From GYS-P2D sp964414425 (lineage in GTDB: Bacteria > Bacteroidota > Bacteroidia > Chitinophagales > Saprospiraceae): a DNA stretch of 51,579 bases. Positions 34,009-42,879 of the stretch are shown here, one piece after another. The notes under the pieces are model-generated. The model worked only from the letters and a program-made list of their open reading frames with translations. It did no database searches and was not told the origin of the DNA. Both the position numbers and the translations under genes were made by a program. The stretch covers positions 1-51,579 of the forward strand of contig CAYPWL010000027.1 in assembly GCA_964414425.1 (NCBI GenBank). Direction: 5' to 3'. The first letter of the stretch is position 1. The number at the start of each line of letters is the position of its first letter.

Positions 34009-36816
34009 ATGTACAAGCAGGTATTGACCATATTAATTCTTTTCATGGCAATTGGGCTATCAGCGCAAATTACGATAAGTGGTAAAGTGGTTGATGAGAA
34101 CGGGGAGCCAATTATTGGAATGACTATTTGGGAAGTAGAAACAACGAATGGCGTAATTACCGGACTCGGGGGAATATTTGAAATAGATGTTCTAAATGAA
34201 GAATCAGTTATAGAATTTAGTTTACATCATTGCTCAATTAGGCAAAAGATTGAGAAAACCAGAGTATTTAATATTTCTACCACTGATCTTTATCATGTTT
34301 GCAAAGGACTCAATAAGAACCTTCTTTCTGAATACGAGCTTCTAACTGAGGTAACCATTATACCAGAACAGCAAAGCAGCAGTACAGTAACCCAACTAAC
34401 CAGGCCCACTGATCTCAGCCTCTCTGGAACTGCTGATATCCTATCTAATGCTCCGGGCATATTTGCCGATGCCTCTACTGGTGAGGTGTTCAGTCGAGTA
34501 TTTAGTCGTGGGGTGTCCTTGAGTGCGGAAGATGACATTGGATGGTTTTATAACAGCCTCCAAGAAGACGGCTTGCCCATTACTATGGTCAACTACAATC
34601 AGTTTTCACCAGATCTCTTTCATCGGCCTGATCTAAGTATTAGCCAAGTTGAAATATTCAAAGGTGGTAAATCAGGTATCCTCGCTGCCAATAGTCCAGG
34701 TACGGTGGTGAACTTCATTGGTCGGACTCCGAGTAACAATTATCAAAGTGAAACTAAAATCACCACAGGACTCCATCAGAATGGTCGCGCCTTCTTACGG
34801 TTAGAAGGATATAGTGGTGGCAAGTTTAATGACTCCAATTGGGGATATGATGTATCTTATTGGATAAGACGAGATCAAGGGAATCGAGATATCGATTATA
34901 ACCTGAGTGAAGGTGTACAAGCTAAGCTGGGACTCTACAGATACTTTGATAATGGTATCATATCTCTTAAGTCCAAGATACTCAACGATCAAACCAATAG
35001 ATACACAGGAGTTGCTGCCACAGACTGGGACAATCCTGTGCCTGCCTTTGGGCAGAGCTTTCAGAATACGAGTCTATTAGTCCGCGAATTTGCTGGCGAG
35101 ATACCTGATGGCAGAACACTTGGGGCAAGTTCCTATGAGTTTAACCCATCCAATGGCATACAAACAGATGAGTGGAACGCTACCCTCTCTGCGGATTTCC
35201 AATGGACAGATTGGCGGCTCCAGGTAGACTCTAAGATCAGCTTGAAGAGTGCCAACTGGCAAACCTCAATTGGTGGGCAGCCTTTAGGTTTAGATAATTT
35301 CTTGACGTATTTTATCAGTGGCGATCAATTTCCTGTGGGTCTGGTAGAGTTCTTAGATACTGAGACGGGACAGTCCATTGCTACAGTTAATAATGCTGGA
35401 ATCCTCAATGCCTTTCAAGGTATGACACCCACATTTGACTACGTCTCAGGTAGCTTGCCAAACGATGCCATCTTAGGCAGTGGTGCATGGTACAAGGATG
35501 ACCAAGTCAATGACTGGATCAATGACGTCAGCATGACTTGGAATAGCGGTGATCTCAATTGGACCATTGGAGCCTTTGGTTCTCGCAGTACCGTCGATGC
35601 CTTTACGAATGCCAGCTTTATCTATGCTACCTATGAGCCAGAGCCGCAAGGACTGGAGGTGCGATTAACAGATTTTGATGGTAATCAGAGGAACTTAAGT
35701 GATGGCGTTGGACTGAGTAATTACGGCGCTCTACTCTATGAAGAAGGAGATATCAACATCAACATCTTTTCACTATATAGCCAGTTGACTGATTATGTCT
35801 ACGACAAACTACATGTCGATATTAGTGCCCGCTACGATCTCGTACAGCATCGAGGACTCAAATACAATAGTGCTCCTATTGAGGTTGGCGATGGAGGTTT
35901 AGATGGTAATCCAAGCACATCATTTGACAATGGTCTTCTTGGACGAGCTGGATCGGATGCCGTAGATTTTGATTATGACTTTTTATCCTGGAGCGCTGGA
36001 GCATCGTATGAATTAGATTATGCAACTAACCTATATGCTCGTCTCTCCAATACTCATAAATCGCCTGAGCTGAACTATTACCTCAACAACTTTAGCAATG
36101 TACCCATAGATGGACCAGGTGCTGTACAAGATATCTTTCAAGCGGAACTTGGAGTGAAACGCTACAACTTTACTATCACTGGGTTCTACAGTAGTCTTAG
36201 CAACGTGCCTTACAGTAACTTTGAGTTTGATCAGCAGACGAATACGATATTTTACGAGCCAACACAGTTCAACTCGAGTCGGACGATTGGCTTAGAGTTG
36301 GAATATCGCCAGAGAATTAATTCACAATTTAGCATAGATCTGAATGCCACTTTACAAGACGCTCAACTTGTAGACTTCACACTCTATCAATCTAACGGTA
36401 CCGTGGAGATCAGCGATGATAGTGTTATCTCGCTGGATAATCGAGAAGTACCACACCAGGCCAATTTATCTGGTAATATTAATCTTAACTATAGTGGTGA
36501 TCGTTTCGATGGTAGGCTGACCTATCGATATGTTGGCAATCGCTTTGGCAACTTAGAGAACTCCTTTACCCTACCCGCTTATGGTCGCTGGGATGCTTCT
36601 GTCAAATGGAATGTGTCCAATCGATGGTATCTGTCTGTCTTAGGAACTAACCTGTTCAATAGCGCTGGGCTGAATAACTTCTTTGGACCCAATCAGTTTG
36701 GGAGCAACGCCGATGCTGCTACAGCCGAGTTTATCGAGAATAACCCCGATGCAAGTTTTGTGGTATTCCCGATCAGTGGGAGGACGGTGAGTTTGAGTGT
36801 TGGGTATAGGATATGA
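34009..36816 (+). CDS. TonB-dependent outer-membrane receptor
   Basis: The 935-aa product has a signal peptide (MYKQVLTILILFMAIGLSAQ) and a carboxypeptidase-D regulatory-like domain (ISGKVVDENGEPIIGMTI, ~23-90). The plug domain (~120-235) contains TADILSNAPGIFADASTG, VEIFKGGKSGILAANSPG and TVVNFIGRTPS. A 22-strand-type barrel ends with a terminal aromatic strand (VSLSVGYRI). TonB-driven uptake of a siderophore, vitamin or glycan is the family role. No SusD gene follows, so a classic polysaccharide locus is unlikely; the substrate is unknown. Confidence 0.93.
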   Translation: MYKQVLTILILFMAIGLSAQITISGKVVDENGEPIIGMTIWEVETTNGVITGLGGIFEIDVLNEESVIEFSLHHCSIRQKIEKTRVFNISTTDLYHVCKGLNKNLLSEYELLTEVTIIPEQQSSSTVTQLTRPTDLSLSGTADILSNAPGIFADASTGEVFSRVFSRGVSLSAEDDIGWFYNSLQEDGLPITMVNYNQFSPDLFHRPDLSISQVEIFKGGKSGILAANSPGTVVNFIGRTPSNNYQSETKITTGLHQNGRAFLRLEGYSGGKFNDSNWGYDVSYWIRRDQGNRDIDYNLSEGVQAKLGLYRYFDNGIISLKSKILNDQTNRYTGVAATDWDNPVPAFGQSFQNTSLLVREFAGEIPDGRTLGASSYEFNPSNGIQTDEWNATLSADFQWTDWRLQVDSKISLKSANWQTSIGGQPLGLDNFLTYFISGDQFPVGLVEFLDTETGQSIATVNNAGILNAFQGMTPTFDYVSGSLPNDAILGSGAWYKDDQVNDWINDVSMTWNSGDLNWTIGAFGSRSTVDAFTNASFIYATYEPEPQGLEVRLTDFDGNQRNLSDGVGLSNYGALLYEEGDININIFSLYSQLTDYVYDKLHVDISARYDLVQHRGLKYNSAPIEVGDGGLDGNPSTSFDNGLLGRAGSDAVDFDYDFLSWSAGASYELDYATNLYARLSNTHKSPELNYYLNNFSNVPIDGPGAVQDIFQAELGVKRYNFTITGFYSSLSNVPYSNFEFDQQTNTIFYEPTQFNSSRTIGLELEYRQRINSQFSIDLNATLQDAQLVDFTLYQSNGTVEISDDSVISLDNREVPHQANLSGNINLNYSGDRFDGRLTYRYVGNRFGNLENSFTLPAYGRWDASVKWNVSNRWYLSVLGTNLFNSAGLNNFFGPNQFGSNADAATAEFIENNPDASFVVFPISGRTVSLSVGYRI

Positions 36817-36859
36817 TGAGCTTCTGCAGAATCAATAGATAATGTCTAAATATCAATGC

Positions 36860-36887
36860 AAATACACGATTCATGAATCGTGTATTT
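36860..36887. terminator. Perfect 28-bp palindrome, probable terminator
   Basis: AAATACACGATTCA is followed directly by its reverse complement TGAATCGTGTATTT, 45 bases after the receptor stop. A T-rich tract follows on the plus strand. It probably ends the receptor transcript; a dyad binding site is the alternative. Confidence 0.6.
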
Positions 36888-36928
36888 GTGTATTTGTGCA
36901 TTTATATATCATGGCAAAATGATGATTT

Positions 36929-37174
36929 ATGAATCCTGTAAACTGGAGATGGAGCCATGATTTTGAGGACATCATCAAACTACTGATCGGCAATTCTGAT
37001 TGGTATCAGCTGCTAACAGAAGTTCCATATTACAATGAATTTGTAGGCGTCTTAAGTCAATTAATAAAAGATGAAGACTATTTTTACGAGGCATGTAGAG
37101 GTCAACTTAATACAAATTTTTACAGCGACAATCAGATACAAATGCTCATTGAGCAAATTAGAGACCTTGTATGA
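36929..37174 (+). CDS. Possible 81-aa protein of unknown function
   Basis: This 81-codon frame has a protein-like composition (MNPVNWRWSHDFEDIIKLL..., ending EQIRDLV), acidic and probably helical, with no signal peptide. I recognise no family. It stands alone between the receptor terminator and a secreted-protein gene and could also be chance. Low confidence. Confidence 0.35.
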   Translation: MNPVNWRWSHDFEDIIKLLIGNSDWYQLLTEVPYYNEFVGVLSQLIKDEDYFYEACRGQLNTNFYSDNQIQMLIEQIRDLV

Positions 37175-37436
37175 ATTTATTCTGATTCATTCTCAACACA
37201 CCCAATCAACCTCAGATCGTCAAACCATTGGATCGGCTGATACTTGGTTTTGGCCCGTCAATAACTGTTCTTAAACCAAGACGCTTGAGACGTAAAATCA
37301 ACAGACTTTCAAGTCTTATGTATCAGAATTACCAAGAAACAAAATCGACTGAATTATCACCATCAAGACAGGCAATCCACAACCATACAATCATTAGGAC
37401 TATTACTCTTATCTTAGTTATACAACTCAAGTCATC
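37175..37436. other. Intergenic region, nothing recognised
   Basis: About 260 bases without a convincing gene, hairpin or repeat; it presumably carries the promoter of the secreted protein starting at 37437. Confidence 0.4.
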
Positions 37437-37910
37437 ATGAAAACATCCTACATCCTATTCTCACTACTCTTTCTCTCTATTAATCTGCAAGCTCAATCCA
37501 TGAATAACGATAAGCTCAACGGCATCATATATACCCTTAGTGATACTGTCCAAGGCGAAAATGGAAACTGGCAGTTCATCATAGATGATCTGGCATTTTT
37601 ATGCCTAACTGATCAACTACATAATCGGATGCGCATCATCTCTCCTATAGCTGAGATGGGCGAAGTTACTGACGAGGAATTGCTGAGGTGTATGGAGGCA
37701 AATTTCCATTCCGCCCTAGATGCTCGATATGCCATATCTGATGGAGTTCTCTGGGCAGCATTTATACATCCATTACAAGAACTGACTAAAGACCAAGTGA
37801 TCTCAGGGATATCACAAGTATATTCTACAGCACAGACTTTTGGTACTTACTATAGCAGCGGGGCCTTGAGCTTTCCTACCCAGGGTGAACAGGATGCCCA
37901 GCAGAATTAA
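37437..37910 (+). CDS. Secreted 157-aa protein of unknown function
   Basis: The product has a clear signal peptide (MKTSYILFSLLFLSINLQAQ) and a ~137-residue mature part of mixed helix (DELLRCMEANFHSALDARYA, WAAFIHPLQELT). The ending YSSGALSFP resembles small secreted Bacteroidota proteins (YbjN-like in length and pattern, not certain). No membrane segment follows the signal. It converges with the gene at 37926, leaving 15 bases. Confidence 0.7.
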   Translation: MKTSYILFSLLFLSINLQAQSMNNDKLNGIIYTLSDTVQGENGNWQFIIDDLAFLCLTDQLHNRMRIISPIAEMGEVTDEELLRCMEANFHSALDARYAISDGVLWAAFIHPLQELTKDQVISGISQVYSTAQTFGTYYSSGALSFPTQGEQDAQQN

Positions 37911-37925
37911 TCGTGTACTCAATCA

Positions 37926-39581
37926 TCATTCGCACCCATCAATAAAAGCCTTAAACTCTGCTCCTGGCAGAACGGAGAATCCTGGGTCCAAACTCACCTG
38001 ATCTCCAGCCCTTATGCTGAAATAAGATCCACTGAGGTGCTCCGAAGAAAGCGTTGCTGTTTGGCTGACAGCAAAACTCAATTGTTCTCCAGAGATAAAA
38101 GTCTGATCTAATACGATTGATGTTGTGCAATCGATAGCTTCGATCTGCTGACCAAAAGTGAAATACCGGCCTGGAAATCCATTGATATTTGCACTATAGT
38201 TACCTTCTCCATCATCAGTCAGAGCATATACTGTACTTGCACCACTAAAGTCTGGCGTATCACTAACGAGTAATACCGGTATATCACTAAAAAACGTTTG
38301 ATCGATGCTGATCTCAATCTCTTCCTCCTGCCCCGTAAGTTGAACTTTCCATATTCTACTCATTCTCTGTATAGCAGGACCATCGTTATGAACAATATTG
38401 GTAGGAATTACGATATCGGTCGCCGCACCATTGTTCCCCCACACTAAAAAGCTACCATCACGACTGAAGGTGTTGAGATTATCCGCATTACTGTCAGCGA
38501 TCTCTCCAAGCCCAATGGTGACGACACCAGCATTAATAGATTGGACAGCATCGCTTGTAGTAGATAGTGATTGTTTCTGATTCAATGCAGAATCATCGTC
38601 CCTCCCGATACCAGCTATATTAAATGAATAATTAGGGTCCGCATTATAGATAGACACACCTGTAGAATTTATATAATCTTTCGGCACTTCCTGATCTAAA
38701 GTCAATCCATACTTAATCGCTAAATAGGATTCTATTTTACGGATATCCGAGTCATGTACTCTCGAGGAGTATGAGATGGCTTCTAATACATCTCCGTTAT
38801 AAAATATCCCACCGCCATGTCGCTGGCCTATGGTGAAGGGTCTATTACTATGAATTCCATATTCTTGTGGATTGATAACTATGGTAGATTGATCCGCTCC
38901 CCATAACCTGTGTTCTGGCATAGATAATGCACTTGTGGGCCTTAAGACTCCCAGCACAGGATCGCTTGTGGGGTTGTTATCCGCATCACCCGAGCAACCA
39001 ATGAATTCTGGAGGAAAACCAGTTCCAGGAGTATTGCGATCTCCGGAGTTCCAAAAAAAGCTTGTGCTGCACTCGGCATACATATTACTGACAGCACCGA
39101 GGTTTCCAATGCCAACACCCGCATCTACGAGGTCATTATTAGGAATATCATAGACCAATACTGCTTGGGGAGCAGTGGACGTGCTTAATTCATCAGACGG
39201 ATTAAAAACGATAATTACTGTATGGTTATCCCATCCATTATCAGTTCTTAAAAAATCATCAACGCCATCAAAACTGATGGCGGAGTTAAAGTTTAATCCA
39301 TTGTCTATAAATACAGGGCGAGCAGAATTAGCCACTCCTGAGAGCTCGTTGGTGCTGCCTGGACTCTGATTAGCCCAATTAGATACTCTTGTAATCGTAT
39401 CACTCCCCACTATCTCTTCAAATGTCGTTACGCCTGTATCAGGCTTAAGCCAGTAATTTAGATCTGTAGAGACGCCACCTGGCGAAGCTGTATGAGCACC
39501 CTGAGCATAGATCTGCAGTGGAGCCATAAGTATCAAGGCGGTATATAGATATAAGTTGAGGATTGTTGGCGTGCCTGTCAC
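37926..39581 (-). CDS. LamG-like/DUF8202-type surface protein
   Basis: The 551-aa exported protein has a signal sequence of about 26 residues (ending QIYAQ), then GGVSTDLNYWLKPDTGV, which opens a concanavalin-like domain (SFDGVDDFL, IVFNPSD). A shared Bacteroidota segment follows (IESYLAIKYGLTLDQ..., SFNIAGIGRDDDSALNQKQS). The C-terminal ~60 residues (SGSYFSIRAGDQVSLDPGFSV..., ending FKAFIDGC) match the short Cys-ended beta repeat often found in surface proteins of this phylum. It probably binds or displays at the cell surface. I see neither a type-A nor a type-B T9SS domain, so the export route past the periplasm is unclear. Confidence 0.75.
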   Translation of the reverse strand: MTGTPTILNLYLYTALILMAPLQIYAQGAHTASPGGVSTDLNYWLKPDTGVTTFEEIVGSDTITRVSNWANQSPGSTNELSGVANSARPVFIDNGLNFNSAISFDGVDDFLRTDNGWDNHTVIIVFNPSDELSTSTAPQAVLVYDIPNNDLVDAGVGIGNLGAVSNMYAECSTSFFWNSGDRNTPGTGFPPEFIGCSGDADNNPTSDPVLGVLRPTSALSMPEHRLWGADQSTIVINPQEYGIHSNRPFTIGQRHGGGIFYNGDVLEAISYSSRVHDSDIRKIESYLAIKYGLTLDQEVPKDYINSTGVSIYNADPNYSFNIAGIGRDDDSALNQKQSLSTTSDAVQSINAGVVTIGLGEIADSNADNLNTFSRDGSFLVWGNNGAATDIVIPTNIVHNDGPAIQRMSRIWKVQLTGQEEEIEISIDQTFFSDIPVLLVSDTPDFSGASTVYALTDDGEGNYSANINGFPGRYFTFGQQIEAIDCTTSIVLDQTFISGEQLSFAVSQTATLSSEHLSGSYFSIRAGDQVSLDPGFSVLPGAEFKAFIDGCE

Positions 39582-39667
39582 GTGATCACTATATGGTTTG
39601 GATTGTAGGCAGGATTAAGATTCCACCCTTAGCAAGGGTCTTAATCACCATTTCAAAAGTACATATA

Positions 39668-39706
39668 ATAAAAAAGAGGCGAGTGGAACACTTTCCACTC
39701 ACCTCA
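39668..39706 (-). terminator. Intrinsic terminator of the 89-aa secreted protein gene
   Basis: GAGGCGAGTGGAA (39676-39688) pairs with TTCCACTCACCTC (39693-39705) with one mismatch. On the minus strand the stem is followed by TTTTTTATTATA, 23 bases after the stop codon at 39729. Confidence 0.85.
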
Positions 39707-39728
39707 CACTAACTATGATATAGTTTTA

Positions 39729-39998
39729 CTACGTGAACATATCTACGCTTACTTCTGAAAACAATGTACCATCAGTAAGAAATAAGCGACCACCAGGACC
39801 GAAGCAGTCAGCGTCATTTTCGACATAAATAAATTGAGTCCCATCCAAGTTAAATAAGGTAACTGATTCGTTCATGCAGCAGTTATCTTGATCGATCTGA
39901 GAGGATACAGCGGGGAAATCGGCAAGTGATTGAGCCTGGCTGTTGTATGCTCCGAGGAACAAAAGCGCCAGGACCATAAAGTGGTATACTTTATACAT
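39729..39998 (-). CDS. Small secreted Cys-containing protein, unknown
   Basis: The 89-aa precursor has a signal peptide (MYKVYHFMVLALLFLGAYNSQAQ) and a mature part of about 66 residues. That part has three Cys (adjacent CC in QDNCCMNES, one in ADCFGPGG) and beta-strand character. I know no family. It has its own strong terminator, so it is a genuine transcription unit. The Cys pattern suggests one disulfide-stabilised extracytoplasmic domain. Confidence 0.7.
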   Translation of the reverse strand: MYKVYHFMVLALLFLGAYNSQAQSLADFPAVSSQIDQDNCCMNESVTLFNLDGTQFIYVENDADCFGPGGRLFLTDGTLFSEVSVDMFT

Positions 39999-40597
39999 CC
40001 TTAATAGTGTTTTTTGTTAGATTAATATTTTCGAGCTCGACTTCGCATCCTTATATTCTCATCTCGAAAGTTGGGTTGCCAGCGATTTGCAGAAAAAATC
40101 TGGGACCTGTGTTTCTGTCTATTTTATGACAAGTAGATGGTGTTTTCAATAATAGTTGAGAATATATTTATAACAAATGTTCGCAATAATGTAATTACAT
40201 CAGTTTATAATGTGTTTTTTAAATAATAAAACAGAATTATATTCTTTATTCTCTATAAAATCGGCGTAGCAGTGGCTATATGAAAATCTCATACTCTTTC
40301 TTGCTGTCAGGCAGATTTATGGACTCTACCCTTTATGTCGCGAGTAGAACAATCGCTAATGGCAGTTGAATCGTCAACTTGTACATCATAGACAACCATC
40401 CCAAGCAACTTAGATCATTTTCCCGGTCATCATCAGAGATAAATTTCAACTGTCAATTATCAATTCCTTGTGATCGAAGCTAGCTTTTATCTTTAGCTTA
40501 GTACCAAAAGGCAGATCGATCTCTAATGATAACATCAATTGCTCGATCACAGAGATCATTAAGACTACAGTAATCAGATGACTACATGATATCTAGT
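39999..40597. other. AT-rich intergenic region, no gene recognised
   Basis: About 600 bases between divergent genes. It is strongly AT-rich around 40140-40270 and has no frame with coding character, no clear hairpin and no tRNA fold that I can see. It presumably holds promoters in both directions. Confidence 0.5.
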
Positions 40598-41443
40598 ATG
40601 AAGCGTATATTTTCTGACCCTCTATTTGCATTTCTAATCCTCAGCTTATTCCTCTTTATCTATTATTCTGTTGTGAGTGACGATACTGATCGCATTGATG
40701 ATACCATAATAATCACAGATCATGATGTAGATAGACTCATCGACGTCTATCATCGTACTTGGAATGCCGCACCCGATAGCCTTGCCCTCCAGAGGTTAAT
40801 CGATCAGGAATTGAAGAATGAGATATTTTATAATGAAGGGCTCAAAATGAATCTCGATCATAATGACGAAATCATCAGAAGACGACTGGTTCAGAAGTAT
40901 GAATTTCTAATCAAAGACATATCCGATCAGACTAGTCCAACAGAGACACAATTAAAAGATTATCATCAGCTCCATCAGGATCAATACCAGACAGCAGCGA
41001 GTTATACCTTGAGTCAATACTATTTTTCTCCAGATGTATCTGATGATGCTGAGGCATTAGCCCAACAGTTTTACAGAGCTTCATTAGCTCAGGACGCCAA
41101 CCAACCGACTCATAGCAATACGCTCCACCTCCCTCGTGAACAAGTCAATAAAAGTCTCAATCAATTGATGCAAGACTTCGGAACATCATTTGCGCAAGGC
41201 ATTGCACAAATTGTTGATACGGGATGGCATGAGCCTATACAGTCGGGATATGGATGGCATGTCATACATGTACGAAGTATAAGCCCTCCTCAAGCGATAC
41301 CCTATGAGGATATCCAAGAACAAGTCACTCAAGACTATCGCAGCCAGCAGCTATCAGCATATAACGACGGCCTATATGAAGCGCTACAGAGCGAATATGA
41401 CATCAAATGGGATCTCACTAAGTACGCGGCATGGGTTCCTTGA
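40598..41443 (+). CDS. Membrane-anchored PpiC-type peptidyl-prolyl isomerase
   Basis: The start at 40598 (MKRIFSDPLFAFLIL) is chosen over 40586 because it opens the signal-anchor helix (residues ~8-24) directly. The 281-aa product has a SurA/PpiD-like N-terminal helical part (ALQRLIDQELKNEIFYNEGLKM) and a parvulin-like domain (SYTLSQYYFSPD ... DTGWHEPIQSGYGWHVIHVRSI). The parvulin signature QSGYGWHVI is clear; the active-site set is divergent. It would assist folding in the periplasm. Its last 13 bases overlap the HupE gene, so the two are translationally linked. Confidence 0.8.
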   Translation: MKRIFSDPLFAFLILSLFLFIYYSVVSDDTDRIDDTIIITDHDVDRLIDVYHRTWNAAPDSLALQRLIDQELKNEIFYNEGLKMNLDHNDEIIRRRLVQKYEFLIKDISDQTSPTETQLKDYHQLHQDQYQTAASYTLSQYYFSPDVSDDAEALAQQFYRASLAQDANQPTHSNTLHLPREQVNKSLNQLMQDFGTSFAQGIAQIVDTGWHEPIQSGYGWHVIHVRSISPPQAIPYEDIQEQVTQDYRSQQLSAYNDGLYEALQSEYDIKWDLTKYAAWVP

Positions 41444-42426
41444 GATCATTACTCCATATCATCATCCTGACAACTCTGGGTATCTCGGCACTCCATGCTC
41501 ATGAGATCAGACCCGCATATCTGCAATTGAAGCAAGTGAGTGCCCAATCTTATGATATGCTCTGGAAAGTGCCCATGCTCAATGGTGCTATCCCGAAGAT
41601 TAACCCACAATTTGACCAAGAGGTCGACCTAATCCTACAGCGTGAGGAACTGACTACAGATGCACTCATAAGGCACTATCAGTTACACTTAGCAGATCAA
41701 GCTCTGATGAATGGGCAGCGGATCACCTTTGACTTACTTGAGAATACCTTGATAGATGTATTAGTCTATGTAGAAACCTCAGAAGACTTCACTTATAGCA
41801 AGATCGCCCAGCCCGATCATCCCTATGTTATCATACCCGTCGAGCCCAGCAGAATAGAAGTTGTCAAAACCTACACTGCTCTCGGCGTAGAACACATCTT
41901 AGAGGGAATCGACCATCTACTATTCGTAGCCTGTCTGTTACTATTGATTACGCAGTTGTCTACACTGCTCAAAGCGATTACTGCTTTTACGATATCACAT
42001 AGCATCACGCTGATCTGTGCGACTTTAGGCTGGATCAATATCCCAGGTCCTCCGGTGGAGTCCGTCATTGCGCTAAGCATAGTTTTCTTAGCAAGAGAAT
42101 ATATTATGACCTATCGGGGTGAGACGTCAATTACTGCTCGCTATCCCTGGATTGTAGCATTTATCTTTGGTTTACTTCACGGGTTTGGATTTGCTGGAGC
42201 ACTTGGAGAGATTGGGCTGCCTCAAGCGGAGGTGCCTATGGCTTTACTCTTCTTTAATATAGGAGTAGAATTAGGTCAATTGATGTTCGTGGCAGTACTG
42301 GGAGTATTACTCTATCTGTTGCTCAAGATATTGCCAAAATACGTGGCTAAAGTGAAGCTCAGTGGAGCCTATGCCATAGGAGGCATGGGCATGTATTGGT
42401 TAATAATTAGGGTCTTAGGATTCTAA
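41431..42426 (+). CDS. HupE/UreJ-family membrane protein
   Basis: The 331-aa product has a signal peptide (to LHAHE, ~24), an extracytoplasmic domain (~25-150), and six to seven membrane helices. The HupE/UreJ signature is present: ALGVEHILEGIDHLLFVACLLLL, FTISHSITLICATLG, FGLLHGFGFAGALGEIGLP and FFNIGVELGQLMFV. His and Glu/Asp residues within the helices fit metal (Ni/Co-type) transport or binding. No hydrogenase or urease genes are nearby, so a different role is likely. The overlap with the PpiC gene suggests joint function. Confidence 0.85.
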   Translation: MGSLRSLLHIIILTTLGISALHAHEIRPAYLQLKQVSAQSYDMLWKVPMLNGAIPKINPQFDQEVDLILQREELTTDALIRHYQLHLADQALMNGQRITFDLLENTLIDVLVYVETSEDFTYSKIAQPDHPYVIIPVEPSRIEVVKTYTALGVEHILEGIDHLLFVACLLLLITQLSTLLKAITAFTISHSITLICATLGWINIPGPPVESVIALSIVFLAREYIMTYRGETSITARYPWIVAFIFGLLHGFGFAGALGEIGLPQAEVPMALLFFNIGVELGQLMFVAVLGVLLYLLLKILPKYVAKVKLSGAYAIGGMGMYWLIIRVLGF

Positions 42427-42455
42427 TCACTACAGATGACAAATTAAGAATCAGG

Positions 42456-42875
42456 ATGAAACCGACGTTAACTTATAAAGGTGCTGTAATGACATGGGAG
42501 TGCGACTCCAATGGCCATATGAATGTGATGTACTACATCAACAAGTATGAGAATGCAGGAAGAAACTTTGACCTCGACCTCGGCCTCTCTACCCTACTCC
42601 ATGATCAAAAAGAGACTATAGGTATGGTCGTCGTAGAACAGACGATTCAGTATCTCAAGGAAGCATTTGAAGATGATATCCTATATGTCATGTCTGAACT
42701 CAAAGGTATCGGTAATAAGAGCATCACCATATCTCATAACATGTATAATGGCCGCACCGATGAGCACATAGGCACAATGAACTTAGTCTGTGTACTATTT
42801 GATAAGGTCAATCGAGTAGGGCTTGTGATCCCAACAGAAATAAAAGAACAACTCATCAAAAAAATAAATCCATAG
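42456..42875 (+). CDS. Hotdog-fold acyl-CoA thioesterase
   Basis: The 139-aa product matches the 4-hydroxybenzoyl-CoA thioesterase-like group. The catalytic region WECDSNGHMNVMYYINKYENAGRNF (~residues 14-38) includes the Asp17 area and the HxNxxYY pattern. It hydrolyses acyl-CoA thioesters in the cytoplasm. It lies four bases before the alpha/beta hydrolase gene, so the two form an operon, possibly in lipid or acyl metabolism. Confidence 0.85.
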   Translation: MKPTLTYKGAVMTWECDSNGHMNVMYYINKYENAGRNFDLDLGLSTLLHDQKETIGMVVVEQTIQYLKEAFEDDILYVMSELKGIGNKSITISHNMYNGRTDEHIGTMNLVCVLFDKVNRVGLVIPTEIKEQLIKKINP

Positions 42876-42879
42876 TATT

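Noticed and set aside
34009..36816. SusC of a polysaccharide utilisation locus
   Set aside because: No SusD gene or glycoside hydrolases lie beside it, so I call it only a TonB-dependent receptor.
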